Shown in pieces: positions 21,438-31,155 of a stretch of 64,000 nucleotides of DNA. The stretch spans positions 141,283 to 205,282 of the forward strand of contig NZ_CAJHBT010000003.1 in NCBI RefSeq assembly GCF_904846675.1, read 5' to 3'. The notes under the pieces are model-generated. The model was not told the DNA's origin. It was given only the letters and a program-made list of their open reading frames with translations, and made no database searches. A program made the translations under genes and the position numbers. Each line of letters opens with the position of its first letter. The stretch's first letter is position 1. This DNA comes from Psychrobacter urativorans. Lineage in GTDB: Bacteria > Pseudomonadota > Gammaproteobacteria > Pseudomonadales > Moraxellaceae.

Positions 21438-22715
21438 ATGCTAATTGAGTTCACAGTAAAAAATTATAGATCTATCAAAGAAGAGCAAACTTTGAGTATG
21501 GTTAAAAATAATGGAGAAGAACTTGAGACTACAAATAGTTTTATTCCAGAAACTCATTCTAGTATACCTTTACTGAGATCAGCTGTTATCTATGGTGCTA
21601 ATGCGGCTGGAAAATCTAATGTGATAAAAGCTATTATGACGATGGAGTCAATTATCCGAGATTCTGCTTCTGCTAGCCAGGAAGGTGATGATATCGGAGT
21701 TACTCCTTTCTTATTCAATAGCCAATCTAGCAATGAGCCCACATTATTTGAAATGATTTTTATTAGTGAAAATGTTAAATACCAATATGGGTTTAGTACA
21801 ACAAATTCAAAAATTGTTAGTGAATGGCTTTTTGCTTTCCCAAAAGGTGTAGCCCAAACATGGTTTGAAAGACTTTATAACGAAGACACAAAGAAACATG
21901 ATTTTAAATTTGGTAAACTTTTAAAAGGTCAAAAAGTTATATGGCAAGATGCGACAAGAGACAACGCCTTATTCTTATCAACGGCAGTACAGTTGAATAG
22001 CGAACAGTTAAAACCCGTATTTAACTGGTTCAAATCCGTTCTACGCCCTACAAGAACAAGTGGTTATGGATTAGGATTTACAGCATCCCTATGTGATAGC
22101 GAAAATAAAGATAAAGTATTAGAATTCCTGAATTCTGCTGACTTTAGTATTCATGACATTGAAGTTGAAAAAGAAAAATTTACCGCTGATCTTTTGCCTG
22201 ATAACCTACCTTCTTTATTTAAAGAAGAGATTGTAGATAGAATGAAAGATAAGGAAGTTATCGAACTTAAAGCAGTTCACAAAACTGAAGAAGGCAAATT
22301 AGTCTCTTTAGATTTTGATGAAGAGTCTGATGGTACTCAAAAATTCTTTTCTTTTGTTGGACCTTGGATTGATAGCCTAGAAAAAGGGTACGTACTAGTT
22401 ATTGATGAACTTCATAACAACTTACACCCCAAAATGGTCAAATATTTAGTAGATTTATTTAATAACTCTCAGACAAACCCTAAGAATGCACAACTAATTT
22501 TTTCAACTCATGAAACATCTATTTTGAGTCAAAAAGTCTTTAGAAGAGATCAGGTTTGGTTCTGTGAAAAAGATACTTCGCAGGCAACTAGACTTTACCC
22601 ACTGACAGACTTTCATATTCGTAAAGATAAGATTAATTTAGAGTTTGCTTACTTAGATGGTTTGTATGGAGCACTTCCATTTATTCAACCGCTTACATTA
22701 AATCAAGAGGTGTAA
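21438..22715 (+). CDS. AAA-family ATPase of a two-gene defence module (RloA / AbiLi-like)
   Basis: An ABC/SMC-type ATPase of the AAA_15/AAA_21 group. The N-terminal strand MLIEFTVKNYRSIKEEQT is followed by Walker A GANAAGKSN (residues 53-61), a long helical middle region, Walker B VLVIDELHNNLHP near residue 318 and the switch STHET near 355. No membrane segment. It is followed after 2 bases by an RloB-type gene, the arrangement seen in RloAB and AbiL-type abortive infection systems. The ATPase probably senses infection and controls its partner. Codons are markedly AT-richer than in the flanking housekeeping genes, suggesting transfer. Strong ribosome site AAAGGGGGTTCT. Confidence 0.85.
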   Translation: MLIEFTVKNYRSIKEEQTLSMVKNNGEELETTNSFIPETHSSIPLLRSAVIYGANAAGKSNVIKAIMTMESIIRDSASASQEGDDIGVTPFLFNSQSSNEPTLFEMIFISENVKYQYGFSTTNSKIVSEWLFAFPKGVAQTWFERLYNEDTKKHDFKFGKLLKGQKVIWQDATRDNALFLSTAVQLNSEQLKPVFNWFKSVLRPTRTSGYGLGFTASLCDSENKDKVLEFLNSADFSIHDIEVEKEKFTADLLPDNLPSLFKEEIVDRMKDKEVIELKAVHKTEEGKLVSLDFDEESDGTQKFFSFVGPWIDSLEKGYVLVIDELHNNLHPKMVKYLVDLFNNSQTNPKNAQLIFSTHETSILSQKVFRRDQVWFCEKDTSQATRLYPLTDFHIRKDKINLEFAYLDGLYGALPFIQPLTLNQEV

Positions 22716-22717
22716 AA

Positions 22718-23386
22718 ATGGGAACTGACAATTTACACCACAAACGTAAAGCTAGAAAAAATAAAGACTTAAGAAGAAAACAAGCTCAAAAATCTGACTA
22801 TGAAAAAATTTTAATCGTATGTGAAGGTGAAAAAACGGAGCCTTATTACTTTAATAACTTAATTAACTATCACAAGCTTAATACAGCTAATATTAATGTT
22901 GTTGGTGATTGTGACTCAGCCCCTATAAGAGTATTAGAGCGTGCGAAAGAACTATACGAAGAATCTAAAGATACTATTCCATATGACAAGGTTTATTGTG
23001 TATTTGATAAAGACAGTCACTCGACTTACTTACAAACATTAAATATAATAAAACAAATACTGCCTTTGGAAATTTTTATAGCTATTACGTCAATACCCTG
23101 TTTTGAATACTGGATATTATTGCACTTTACAGATACAACTAAGTCTTATAATAACTATAGAGAGGTTAGCCAAGACTTAAAGATATTTTTACCTCTCTAC
23201 GAGAAGAAAAACAAAAATATTTATAGTGAGTTATTACCCTATCTCGAAGTAGCAAAAAGAAATGCCAATAAGGCAAATATGGCAGCTATAAAGAATCAAA
23301 CTGATAATCCAAGTACAAAAATCCACGAGCTAGTTGAAGTTTTAGAAACTTTAAATAAAAAACAGAAATCGCAGGCAAAATATTAG
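22718..23386 (+). CDS. RloB-like protein with TOPRIM-type acidic motifs (defence effector candidate)
   Basis: A 222-residue protein. A basic N-terminus (HHKRKARKNKDLRRKQAQK) precedes ILIVCEGEKTEPYYF (Glu36-Glu41) and VYCVFDKDSH (Asp97, Asp99), the acidic pair and Glu arrangement of TOPRIM-like nucleases, then SIPCFEYWILLHF, the RloB hallmark. In the AbiL system the corresponding second gene is required for abortive infection. I infer a nuclease effector held in check by the ATPase; no experiment on this protein is known to me. AT-rich like its partner, and translationally coupled to it (start 2 bases after the ATPase stop, site AGAGGTGTAAAA). Confidence 0.83.
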   Translation: MGTDNLHHKRKARKNKDLRRKQAQKSDYEKILIVCEGEKTEPYYFNNLINYHKLNTANINVVGDCDSAPIRVLERAKELYEESKDTIPYDKVYCVFDKDSHSTYLQTLNIIKQILPLEIFIAITSIPCFEYWILLHFTDTTKSYNNYREVSQDLKIFLPLYEKKNKNIYSELLPYLEVAKRNANKANMAAIKNQTDNPSTKIHELVEVLETLNKKQKSQAKY

Positions 23387-23420
23387 CAAAAAGCAGGAAC
23401 AGCTCCTAAAACTTCTAATG

Positions 23421-23460
23421 TAAAAAAAAACTTGCCACATTACATGACAAGGTATTTTTA
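23421..23460 (-). terminator. fumC terminator
   Basis: A CTTGCCA / TGACAAG stem with one mismatch between A and T tracts, 26 bases beyond the fumC stop and also downstream of the RloB-like gene, so it may serve both convergent units. Confidence 0.55.
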
Positions 23461-23485
23461 TTGCTCTAATAAACTATTAGATAGC

Positions 23486-24889
23486 TTAAGAAGGATGCAC
23501 CATATCAGCAGGCGTTACCCACTCATCAAACTGAGCTTCGGTCATTAACTCCATTTCAACGGCCACTTGCTTAAGGGTTTTGTCTTCTTTATAAGCCGTC
23601 TTAGCAATTTTAGCTGCGTTTTCATAACCAACATGACGGTTCAATGCGGTTACTAGCATTAATGAGTTATGTAGGTAGTAGTCTATTTTTTCTTTAACAG
23701 GCTCAATACCCGCAGCACAGTTTTCATTAAAGCTATTGCACGCATCGCCCAACAGCTTAATAGACTGCAATAAGTTAAAGGCAATCACCGGTTTAAAGAC
23801 GTTTAGCTCAAAGTTACCAGACGCGCCAGCCATATTGATGGTAGTGTCATTACCCATGACTTGGGCGACAACCATCGTCATCGCTTCTGACTGAGTTGGG
23901 TTCACTTTACCTGGCATGATTGATGAGCCCGGCTCATTTTCTGGAATAGTAATCTCACCAATACCGCAACGTGGACCTGATGATAACCAGCGGATATCAT
24001 TAGCGATTTTATTTAGGCTACCTGCTAAGGTTTTTAATGCGCCTGAGGCAAATACTTCGGCATCACGAGCCGCTAGTGCTTCAAATTTATTTGATGAGGT
24101 CACAAATGGCAAGTCAGTCAAGGTGGCTAATTGCTCAGCGGCTTTTACCGCATAATCAGGATGGGCGTTTAGACCCGTACCAACCGCAGTACCGCCGAGT
24201 GGCAATTCATATAAGCCTTGTAGCGCATTATCAATACGTACTAGTGAGTGGTCAAGTTGGCTCACATAGCCGCTAAACTCTTGGCCTAAGGTCAAAGGCG
24301 TGGCATCTTGTAAATGCGTACGACCGATTTTAACAATGCTATCGAACTCTTTGGCTTTTTTGTCCAAGGTATCTCGTAAGGCTTTGATTGCTGGAATCAA
24401 CAAGCTATTAATCTGACGAGCGGCAGACACACGAATAGCCGTTGGGAAGCTGTCGTTGGTTGATTGCGCATGGTTCACATGGTCATTGGGGTGAATCGGC
24501 TGATAGCTACCGCGCTCAGAACCGGCAATCTCATTAGCACGATTGGCCAATACTTCGTTCATGTTCATGTTTGACTGCGTGCCAGAACCAGTCTGCCATA
24601 CCACTAACGGAAACTGGTCGGTTAAGCCGCCATTAATCACTTCATCAGCGGCTTGTATGATTAAGTCACGCTTATCAGTATCTAAACGCTTTAGGCTCGC
24701 ATTGGTAATCGCTGCGGCTTTTTTGACCAGCGCCATCGCCTCAATCATCGGGCGCGGTAAGGTTTCACCACCAATTTTAAAGTTCTCGCGGCTACGCTGG
24801 GTTTGCGCGCCCCAATAAGCATCAACCGGCACTTCTACGTTGCCCATGGTATCTTTTTCGGTACGAGTCGCCTGATTCTGTGTCGACAT
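23486..24889 (-). CDS. fumC: Class II fumarate hydratase
   Basis: Iron-independent fumarase of the TCA cycle, fumarate to L-malate. Family features: [54 protein letters not shown], the signature [13 protein letters not shown] and [12 protein letters not shown]. The frame continues upstream to 25060 through a hydrophobic stretch, but the start at 24889 ([13 protein letters not shown]) is chosen because GAGAGGGTAGTT precedes it and 467 residues is the family length. The extension would overlap the divergent cyclo-ligase gene. Confidence 0.96.
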   Translation of the reverse strand: MSTQNQATRTEKDTMGNVEVPVDAYWGAQTQRSRENFKIGGETLPRPMIEAMALVKKAAAITNASLKRLDTDKRDLIIQAADEVINGGLTDQFPLVVWQTGSGTQSNMNMNEVLANRANEIAGSERGSYQPIHPNDHVNHAQSTNDSFPTAIRVSAARQINSLLIPAIKALRDTLDKKAKEFDSIVKIGRTHLQDATPLTLGQEFSGYVSQLDHSLVRIDNALQGLYELPLGGTAVGTGLNAHPDYAVKAAEQLATLTDLPFVTSSNKFEALAARDAEVFASGALKTLAGSLNKIANDIRWLSSGPRCGIGEITIPENEPGSSIMPGKVNPTQSEAMTMVVAQVMGNDTTINMAGASGNFELNVFKPVIAFNLLQSIKLLGDACNSFNENCAAGIEPVKEKIDYYLHNSLMLVTALNRHVGYENAAKIAKTAYKEDKTLKQVAVEMELMTEAQFDEWVTPADMVHPS

Positions 24890-25032
24890 AACTACCCTCT
24901 CTGATGGTTTGTTAACGAATGATTTATCCGTAAAAAGTGCAACACCCGCTGCACATAAGGAAAATAGGATGTAAAGCGCCATTATGATAGCATGACTTAT
25001 TATAAATTTCTCAAAGACCGCGAGGGGCACGG

Positions 25033-25797
25033 ATGTCCAACCAGCAAACATCATCATCAACTAAAAAGCTTGAAACCACTACTGCAAAAGGCTTATCAAA
25101 TAACTCAACTACTCCTGTTAGCAACGCTAGCGCAAATGTTACTGAAAGTATGATAGCCAGTAATAACGCTGATGATACGAAAAAATTAATTCCAAATACC
25201 ATAGCGAGCAATCCGCCCAGACGCCAATTTACCCGTCAGCGCAGACAACTCACTGCTAGTGAACGTCAACAGTGTGCCCGTGATGCCAGTTTACACTTAA
25301 TTAAACTACAGCAGCGGCTGCCAGCTAACGCCCGAATTGGCTTATATTATGATGGCTTTGGTGAACTACCCACCCAGCCGCTATTGGACTGGTGTCAAAG
25401 GTTGAGTTATCAGCCTTACTTGCCAGTGGTCGGCTCATTAGGGAATGACGATAAGCGCCTGCGTTTTGTACCGATTTATCAGCAGAAACTATTAAATGTA
25501 CCCACACGTATACATAATTTGGGCATGAAGCAAAACCACCATCGCAGGTTATTATGGGCGCGGGAATTGGATGTCATTATCTGTCCATTAACTGCCGTCG
25601 ATAATGATGGTAATCGTATGGGAATGGGCGGCGGTTTTTATGACACCACCCTTGCTAAGAGCTATCAGTCTGGCACTAAGAAACCCCTTAAAATTGGCTG
25701 GTGCTATGACTTTCAAGTAGTCGAGCAACTCCAGCGCCAACCTTGGGATGTGCCGCTTGATGGCTTGATTACGCCTAGTGGCATACGGTGGTTTTGA
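25033..25797 (+). CDS. 5-formyltetrahydrofolate cyclo-ligase
   Basis: ATP-dependent conversion of 5-formyl-THF to 5,10-methenyl-THF. The signature [16 protein letters not shown] (nucleotide/substrate loop) and [26 protein letters not shown] are present. The catalytic domain begins at about residue 70; before it is a low-complexity Ser/Thr/Asn-rich tail, giving 254 residues against about 180-200 usually. GAGGGGCACGG precedes the ATG. Divergent from fumC. The next small gene begins by overlapping its stop. Confidence 0.9.
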   Translation: MSNQQTSSSTKKLETTTAKGLSNNSTTPVSNASANVTESMIASNNADDTKKLIPNTIASNPPRRQFTRQRRQLTASERQQCARDASLHLIKLQQRLPANARIGLYYDGFGELPTQPLLDWCQRLSYQPYLPVVGSLGNDDKRLRFVPIYQQKLLNVPTRIHNLGMKQNHHRRLLWARELDVIICPLTAVDNDGNRMGMGGGFYDTTLAKSYQSGTKKPLKIGWCYDFQVVEQLQRQPWDVPLDGLITPSGIRWF

Positions 25798-26108
25798 TGA
25801 CAGACGATAAACGGTTATTACCTACGAAAGAAGTCTCTGGAATAGAAAGCTCTAAAGCAGAACACTCCGAAACGGATACCCAAAAAGACTCCAGCGCTGA
25901 TAGCGTTAATCGGCATTTGCAAGAGTTAGAAAATAGTAATAATGAAAACCTTGAAATTTTGCAAATTGAGGAGCAAAGTTTTAGTGACGCTGAGCTGGCT
26001 CGCCTTGTAAATAACGAAAAATTGCAAAGTTTGCTTAATCAAAGCGATGAGTTTTTAAGCCATTTATCTGGTGAGATAAATGGCTTTGATGAAGGCAGTG
26101 ATGAATAA
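25797..26108 (+). CDS. Conserved-looking small acidic protein, unknown function
   Basis: A 103-residue protein starting at the ATG that overlaps the cyclo-ligase stop (TGATG), so translation is coupled. It is rich in Glu, Ser and Asp, with a helical, amphipathic C-terminal half (DAELARLVNNEKLQSLLN, FLSHLSGEING). No membrane segment or known motif. The 3' end of the gene contains an 11-bp perfect stem (26058-26085). Function unknown; coupling suggests expression with folate metabolism or simply compact packing. Confidence 0.65.
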   Translation: MTDDKRLLPTKEVSGIESSKAEHSETDTQKDSSADSVNRHLQELENSNNENLEILQIEEQSFSDAELARLVNNEKLQSLLNQSDEFLSHLSGEINGFDEGSDE

Positions 26109-26216
26109 AGAGTTTGTTACATAGGTCATCATTCATTTGCCCTGCTGGTAGCTGTCAGTAACTTTAAAACCTTTACCTTACCCAAAAAACTTATCTGGAA
26201 TTTATCATCTACGCAC

Positions 26217-27578
26217 TTATAACACCATCGCCGCTATCCAACCAAATAATAATAACGGAATATTATAATGGAGAAAAGTAGGTATCACACTGTCTTTGAT
26301 ATGGTCATGCTGTCCATCAACGTTTAGACCTGAAGTCGGCCCAAGGGTTGAATCTGAAGCAGGAGAACCTGCATCCCCCAACGCGCCAGCCGTACCGATA
26401 ATCGCAACGGTTGCTAAGGGTGAGAAACCCAGCGAAATACATAATGGTACATAAATCGCGGCCAGAATAGGAATGGTAGAGAACGACGAGCCAATCCCCA
26501 TCGTCACGATGAGACCAAGTAACAACATAATAAAGGCCGCTATAGCTTTGTTACCAGCAAATAATGAGGTAGCCCCATCAACTAACGGTTGAATCTGCTC
26601 CGTCGCTTTCATCACTTCAGCAAAGCCCTGCGCGGTTATCATGATAAAGCCAATCATCGCCATCAGCTTAATACCATCATTAAAGACGGTATCGGCATCA
26701 CGCCACTTGACCACGCCGGTCGCCATAAACACCCCGAAACCAAACATTGAACCGAGCAATAGCGAATCGGTATAAAGCTGTACTACAAAGGCAGTAACAA
26801 TCGCTGCTAACGCTACCAGTGTTTTAAGCTTACTTTGTTTTTGAGCCTCAGCAGCCGTTTTGCTTAGCGCATCACCTTCTACCACGGCATCACGCGCTTC
26901 TTTATCGACTGTAAGCTGCTGATATTGGCGCGGCTTACGATAACTAATAAATATCGCAGTCAACAAACCCACGAACATACCCACTGCCGGAATTGCCATC
27001 GCTTTAGTAACCGAAATATTACTGACATCAATCCCAGCTTCACCCACATTTTTGAGCATGATTTGATTGAGATAAATATCACCAAACCCATAAGGAATGA
27101 ACATATAAGTGGTCACCAAACCAAAGGTAATTAAACAAGCTATCAGCCGTCTATCAATATGCATGCGGTTAAACGCTAATAACAACGGTGGCACTAACAA
27201 GGGAATAAAGGCAATATGAATGGGGATTAAGTTTTGGCTAAAGCAGCTCATCATGACGAGACCGGCAAACAGCATATACTTAATCATACCGCTAGTGCCG
27301 CCAGCGTCGATACGCTTGATGACCGCACCTGCCAGCGACTGTGGCAGCCCTGAATGAGCAATCGCCACCGCAAAAGCACCAAGCAACGCATAAGACAGCG
27401 CAATTTGTGCACCATTGCGAATTCCCTCTTGAAAGGCATTTAAGGTATCGGTCATCCCGAGACCCGCTATCAGCCCGCCCGCCATCGCGCCAATTAATAA
27501 GCTTAGCACCACATGTACTCGCGCCAGTGACAGCCCCAGCATAATGACTACCGCCAGTAGCACCGCATTGATTGTCAT
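26217..27578 (-). CDS. NhaC-like Na+/H+ antiporter family / YuiF-type transporter
   Basis: An integral inner-membrane protein of 453 residues with about eleven hydrophobic segments. Start MTINAVLLAVVIMLGLSLA, conserved polar-membrane motifs FSQNLIPIHIAFIPLL, GMGIGSSFSTIPILAAIY, and GDAGSPASDSTLGPTSGLN near the C-terminus. These are typical of the NhaC/YuiF group, members of which have been linked to Na+/H+ exchange or amino-acid (histidine) uptake, so the substrate is open. A GAAGAGGGCGATAAC site precedes the start. Single gene. Confidence 0.85.
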   Translation of the reverse strand: MTINAVLLAVVIMLGLSLARVHVVLSLLIGAMAGGLIAGLGMTDTLNAFQEGIRNGAQIALSYALLGAFAVAIAHSGLPQSLAGAVIKRIDAGGTSGMIKYMLFAGLVMMSCFSQNLIPIHIAFIPLLVPPLLLAFNRMHIDRRLIACLITFGLVTTYMFIPYGFGDIYLNQIMLKNVGEAGIDVSNISVTKAMAIPAVGMFVGLLTAIFISYRKPRQYQQLTVDKEARDAVVEGDALSKTAAEAQKQSKLKTLVALAAIVTAFVVQLYTDSLLLGSMFGFGVFMATGVVKWRDADTVFNDGIKLMAMIGFIMITAQGFAEVMKATEQIQPLVDGATSLFAGNKAIAAFIMLLLGLIVTMGIGSSFSTIPILAAIYVPLCISLGFSPLATVAIIGTAGALGDAGSPASDSTLGPTSGLNVDGQHDHIKDSVIPTFLHYNIPLLLFGWIAAMVL

Positions 27579-27739
27579 GTTATCGCCCTCTTCCCTTGCA
27601 TTTTTAGCTTATTGTTTAACTACTATTGTCTTTTCAACACTCTTGCCTTAGAGCCAAAAACGAATACTCACACTAACTTTTTAGCATGGCGCAGCACGCG
27701 TTTAAGACGCGCGCCAGTTTACCTGATTTTATAGCTAAA

Positions 27740-27771
27740 ACCTATGCGCAGAACCTCGCAGGCATAGGTTA
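27740..27771. other. Inverted repeat between antiporter and lon
   Basis: AACCTATGC and GCATAGGTT with a 14-base spacer. No T-run follows, so it may be an operator or a transcript hairpin in the divergent control region. Otherwise 27579-27910 shows only promoter-type sequence. Confidence 0.5.
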
Positions 27772-27910
27772 AAGTTTGCTTAAAGAAAATGATTGCACTA
27801 TTTTAAATGTCACATTTATGGTTAAGGGGCTGCGATATGTAGCGGGTTTTGTGTAAAGTTGCTTATTTCAGGCACATAAGCAATATTTTCTATCCTCTTA
27901 AACCTTAAGC

Positions 27911-27938
27911 CTTGTAATTTTTGATGAGAGCACCATTT
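27911..27938 (+). promoter_or_regulatory. Putative heat-shock (sigma-32) promoter of lon
   Basis: CTTGTAA at 27911-27917, 13 bases, then CACCATTT at 27931-27938, against the consensus CTTGAAA - 11 to 16 - CCCCATNT. lon is a classic heat-shock gene. Transcription would start near 27946, which supports the downstream translation start at 27998. Confidence 0.55.
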
Positions 27939-27997
27939 ATCTAAACATGAACCACGAACTTGACTTTACAAGTCTGGTTAACGAGGAAGAGGTACCT

Positions 27998-30607
27998 ATG
28001 AGTAAACACGAAACTAATATCGAAAATGATAACATCGAGCAGAATGATCTTGAGCAAGAAGCCCGCGAGACAGAAACGCTTGAGCAAGAGACCGTAGAAA
28101 AAGACAGCGTTGAAGAAGAAAATACTGATCCTGAGAACACACCTGTAGAAGCGGACGACGCTGAGACGGATAGCGCTTCAGATGACCCTGTAGATAGCTA
28201 TCTACCGTTATTGGCACTACGAGATGTCGTTGTCTATCCGCACATGCAAATTGCGTTATTTGTTGGTCGTGCGCCATCCGTAAAAGCCGTTGAGCTAGCA
28301 CAAGCCGAATATGGCAATAAAGTACTGGTCGTCGCCCAAAAAGATTCGCTAACAGAAGATATTGACCAAGACAACTTATATCAATACGGCACTGTTTGTC
28401 GCATCGTTAGCACCATGCCGCATGACAGCGATGAGAATTGCATTAAAGTCCTTATCGAAGGTCAATATCGGGCGCGTGTCGATACCATAGAGAACCATGA
28501 TGAGCTGCTGATGGCGAGCTTTGAGCGGGCTGACCTTGATGTTCCCATGGATGACAGCCAGCAAAAAAACACGGTAAAAACGTTAACCGGTTTGTTCGAA
28601 GGCTATGCCGATGCGCGTCTGCGAAATGCGCGTGAGCTAACCCGTGTGGCAAAACGTATCGACGACTTGCTTGAGCTGGTATATTTCATCTCAACTCGCG
28701 TCTCTATGGACCTTGATGTTAAGCAGTCTTTTTTAGAAAACAACGACATCAAAGCGCATATTAATACTTTGACCGAATACTTAGTCAAACAAAGCGCTGA
28801 GCAAAATATTGAGCAAGATATTCAAGACGCTGTCCGTCAGCAAATGGAAGAAAATCAGCGCGAATACTTCTTAAATGAGAAGATGAAAGCCATTAAAAAC
28901 GAGCTGTCAGATATGAGTGACGGCGCGTTTGATGGTGAAGATGATGTTGGCGAGCTTGAACAACGTTTAGAGAAGGCTGATTTGCCAGACGATGTGCGCA
29001 AAAAAGCAGAGCAAGAGTTTAAAAAGCTAAAAATGATGCCGCCTGCCTCCTCTGAGTCTTCAGTAGTACGCAACTATATTGAATGGATCTTGGATACGCC
29101 GTGGAATGCGACGACTAAGGTAACAATCAACTTAGAGAAAGCCAAAACTATCTTGGATGAAGACCATTATGGCCTGCAAGATGTAAAAGACCGTATCTTA
29201 GAATACTTAGCCGTACAGTCACGGGTTAAAAAGCTTCGTGGTCCAATTCTCTGTCTCGTTGGCCCTCCAGGTGTGGGTAAAACCTCACTGGGTGAATCAA
29301 TTGCGCGAGCAACTGGTCGTAAGTTCGTCCGTATGGCACTAGGCGGCGTGCGCGATGAAGCTGAGATTCGTGGTCATCGCCGTACTTATATCGGGGCAAT
29401 GCCCGGTAAAATCGTGCAGTCATTGGCGAAAGTAGAAGTCAAGAACCCGCTATTCTTATTAGATGAAGTCGATAAGATGGCGCAAGACTTCCGCGGCGAC
29501 CCTGCTTCAGCCTTGCTTGAAGTATTAGACCCTTCACAAAATCACAGCTTTAATGACCATTATCTAGATATGGATTTGGACTTATCACAAGTCATGTTTA
29601 TCTGTACCGCTAACAGTATGGATATTCCGCCGGCGCTCCTTGACCGCATGGAAGTTATTCGCTTGCCAGGTTATACCGAAGAAGAAAAAGTCAATATCGC
29701 GCAAAAATACCTAGTGCCAAAAGCCATTACACAAAATGGTCTCAAAGAAGGCGAGATTGAGATAGTAAAAGCGGCATTACATAGCATCGTGCGTAGCTAT
29801 ACGCGCGAAGCGGGCGTACGTAACCTTGAGCGTGAAGTGAATAAAATCTGCCGTAAAGTCGTCCGTGGCTCGGTCGAAAGTCATGGCGCGCGGGCTCCGA
29901 AAAAAGCAGAGCGCGAGCTGGTCGTAGTTGACGATACTAACATTGATGACTATCTTGGCGTCCATCAGTATGACTACGGTCTGGCGGAAGAAGAGCCTGA
30001 GGTTGGTCGTATTACTGGACTGGCTTGGACCCAAGTTGGTGGCGAGTTACTCACCATCGAAGCGGTAGCCATGAAAGGCAAAGGCGAGCTTGCATTTACC
30101 GGCTCCCTTGGCGATGTGATGAAAGAATCTATTCGCGCTGCCATGAGTGTCGTTCGAGCGCGTGGTGACAGCTTAGGTATCGATTACGAAACCTTTAAAA
30201 CTACGGATGTCCATGTGCATATGCCAGAAGGCGCGACACCAAAAGATGGTCCATCCGCTGGTGGTGCGCTAACGACAGCGTTAGTCTCGGCCTTGACTGG
30301 TATTGCTATTCGCCCAGATATTGCCATGACAGGTGAAATTACCCTGCGCGGTAAAATACTACGCATCGGCGGCCTTAAAGAGAAGCTATTAGCAGCGCAT
30401 CGCGGTGGCATCAAGCATGTATTGATTCCAGCGACCAATGAGCGTGATTTGGCTGATATTCCTGATAACGTTAAAGCCGGTCTGACCATTCAACCAGTCG
30501 CGACGATTGATGAGATATTAAAAGTCGCCTTAGTAAGTATGCCAACGCCATTGAAACCCGCTAAAGTAACTGTAGATACAACCTCTAAGAGAGCGCTACA
30601 TAACTAA
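27998..30607 (+). CDS. lon: ATP-dependent Lon protease
   Basis: Cytoplasmic AAA+ serine protease degrading misfolded and regulatory proteins. Order: acidic Glu/Asp tail (about residues 1-65), Lon substrate-binding domain from YLPLLALRDVVVYP, Walker A GPPGVGKTS near 422, Walker B LFLLDEVDKM, and the C-terminal protease with catalytic Ser in KDGPSAGGAL (near 752) and Lys in GGLKEKLLAA (near 795). The start at 27998 has AAGAGGTACCT; the ATG at 27947 has no ribosome site. At 869 residues it is about 85 longer than E. coli Lon, mostly from the acidic tail. Confidence 0.96.
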   Translation: MSKHETNIENDNIEQNDLEQEARETETLEQETVEKDSVEEENTDPENTPVEADDAETDSASDDPVDSYLPLLALRDVVVYPHMQIALFVGRAPSVKAVELAQAEYGNKVLVVAQKDSLTEDIDQDNLYQYGTVCRIVSTMPHDSDENCIKVLIEGQYRARVDTIENHDELLMASFERADLDVPMDDSQQKNTVKTLTGLFEGYADARLRNARELTRVAKRIDDLLELVYFISTRVSMDLDVKQSFLENNDIKAHINTLTEYLVKQSAEQNIEQDIQDAVRQQMEENQREYFLNEKMKAIKNELSDMSDGAFDGEDDVGELEQRLEKADLPDDVRKKAEQEFKKLKMMPPASSESSVVRNYIEWILDTPWNATTKVTINLEKAKTILDEDHYGLQDVKDRILEYLAVQSRVKKLRGPILCLVGPPGVGKTSLGESIARATGRKFVRMALGGVRDEAEIRGHRRTYIGAMPGKIVQSLAKVEVKNPLFLLDEVDKMAQDFRGDPASALLEVLDPSQNHSFNDHYLDMDLDLSQVMFICTANSMDIPPALLDRMEVIRLPGYTEEEKVNIAQKYLVPKAITQNGLKEGEIEIVKAALHSIVRSYTREAGVRNLEREVNKICRKVVRGSVESHGARAPKKAERELVVVDDTNIDDYLGVHQYDYGLAEEEPEVGRITGLAWTQVGGELLTIEAVAMKGKGELAFTGSLGDVMKESIRAAMSVVRARGDSLGIDYETFKTTDVHVHMPEGATPKDGPSAGGALTTALVSALTGIAIRPDIAMTGEITLRGKILRIGGLKEKLLAAHRGGIKHVLIPATNERDLADIPDNVKAGLTIQPVATIDEILKVALVSMPTPLKPAKVTVDTTSKRALHN

Positions 30608-30633
30608 GTCTAATATGGATAGATGATTGATAT

Positions 30634-30668
30634 AAAAAAGGCCGCAATTATGATTGCGGCCTTTTTTC
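30634..30668 (+). terminator. lon terminator
   Basis: AAAAAAGGCCGCAAT / ATTGCGGCCTTTTTT with a TATG loop, 26 bases after the lon stop; works in both directions. Confidence 0.92.
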
Positions 30669-30732
30669 GTGGTTGGTATTTGAAGTATATTTTACTTCTT
30701 TAAATTTTGATCATTTAAGTTTACTTTTTTAT

Positions 30733-31155
30733 CTATTTAATTGTAACCGTCATATAATAAGGCTTTGGCGTATTGCCCTCGCGCGCTTGGTTGCGTGGTT
30801 GTAACACTCGAATGGTATGCTCGCCCGTTTTATCGAGTGTTACTGTCTCAGTGCTTAAATCTGGTGAATTAGTACCATAAAGTACAGGATATAAGTCATC
30901 GCTACCAACAATGGTAGCACTTACTTTTTGACCTTTTTTGGCATAAATTTGGTATTCACAGTATTTACTGCCTTTGATTGCCCCAGCTCGGCTCACATCA
31001 AAGCTGCCTTTTGCCATGCGCAACTCTTTGACACCGCAATCTGCCGTGTAATGCAAGTCACCACTTTGGCTAGCAGCCGAAGCCGTCGTTATGCCAGTAC
31101 TCATCATTCCTACAGCCAGTGCAGTCGATCCAGCTAATGTAACCAATGATTTCAT
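30733..31155 (-). CDS. Secreted PliG-like inhibitor of g-type lysozyme
   Basis: A 140-residue exported protein with a signal peptide (MKSLVTLAGSTALAVG..., cleavage after TTASA about residue 28). The mature part contains IKGSKYCEYQIYAKKGQKVS and IRVLQPRNQAREGNTPKP, which match in spacing and residues the E. coli PliG (YcgK) pattern of an AKKGQKV strand and an LRVLQxRNxAR loop. PliG binds and blocks goose-type lysozyme in the periplasm. Two cysteines (about 40 and 66) could form a disulfide. Recognition is from memory of the family; a generic beta-sandwich protein is the alternative. Divergent from sodC. Confidence 0.68.
   Translation of the reverse strand: MKSLVTLAGSTALAVGMMSTGITTASAASQSGDLHYTADCGVKELRMAKGSFDVSRAGAIKGSKYCEYQIYAKKGQKVSATIVGSDDLYPVLYGTNSPDLSTETVTLDKTGEHTIRVLQPRNQAREGNTPKPYYMTVTIK

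Noticed and set aside
24890..25060. N-terminal hydrophobic extension of FumC as a signal or anchor
   Set aside because: No ribosome site; overlaps the divergent cyclo-ligase start; fumarase is cytosolic and the internal start has a good site.
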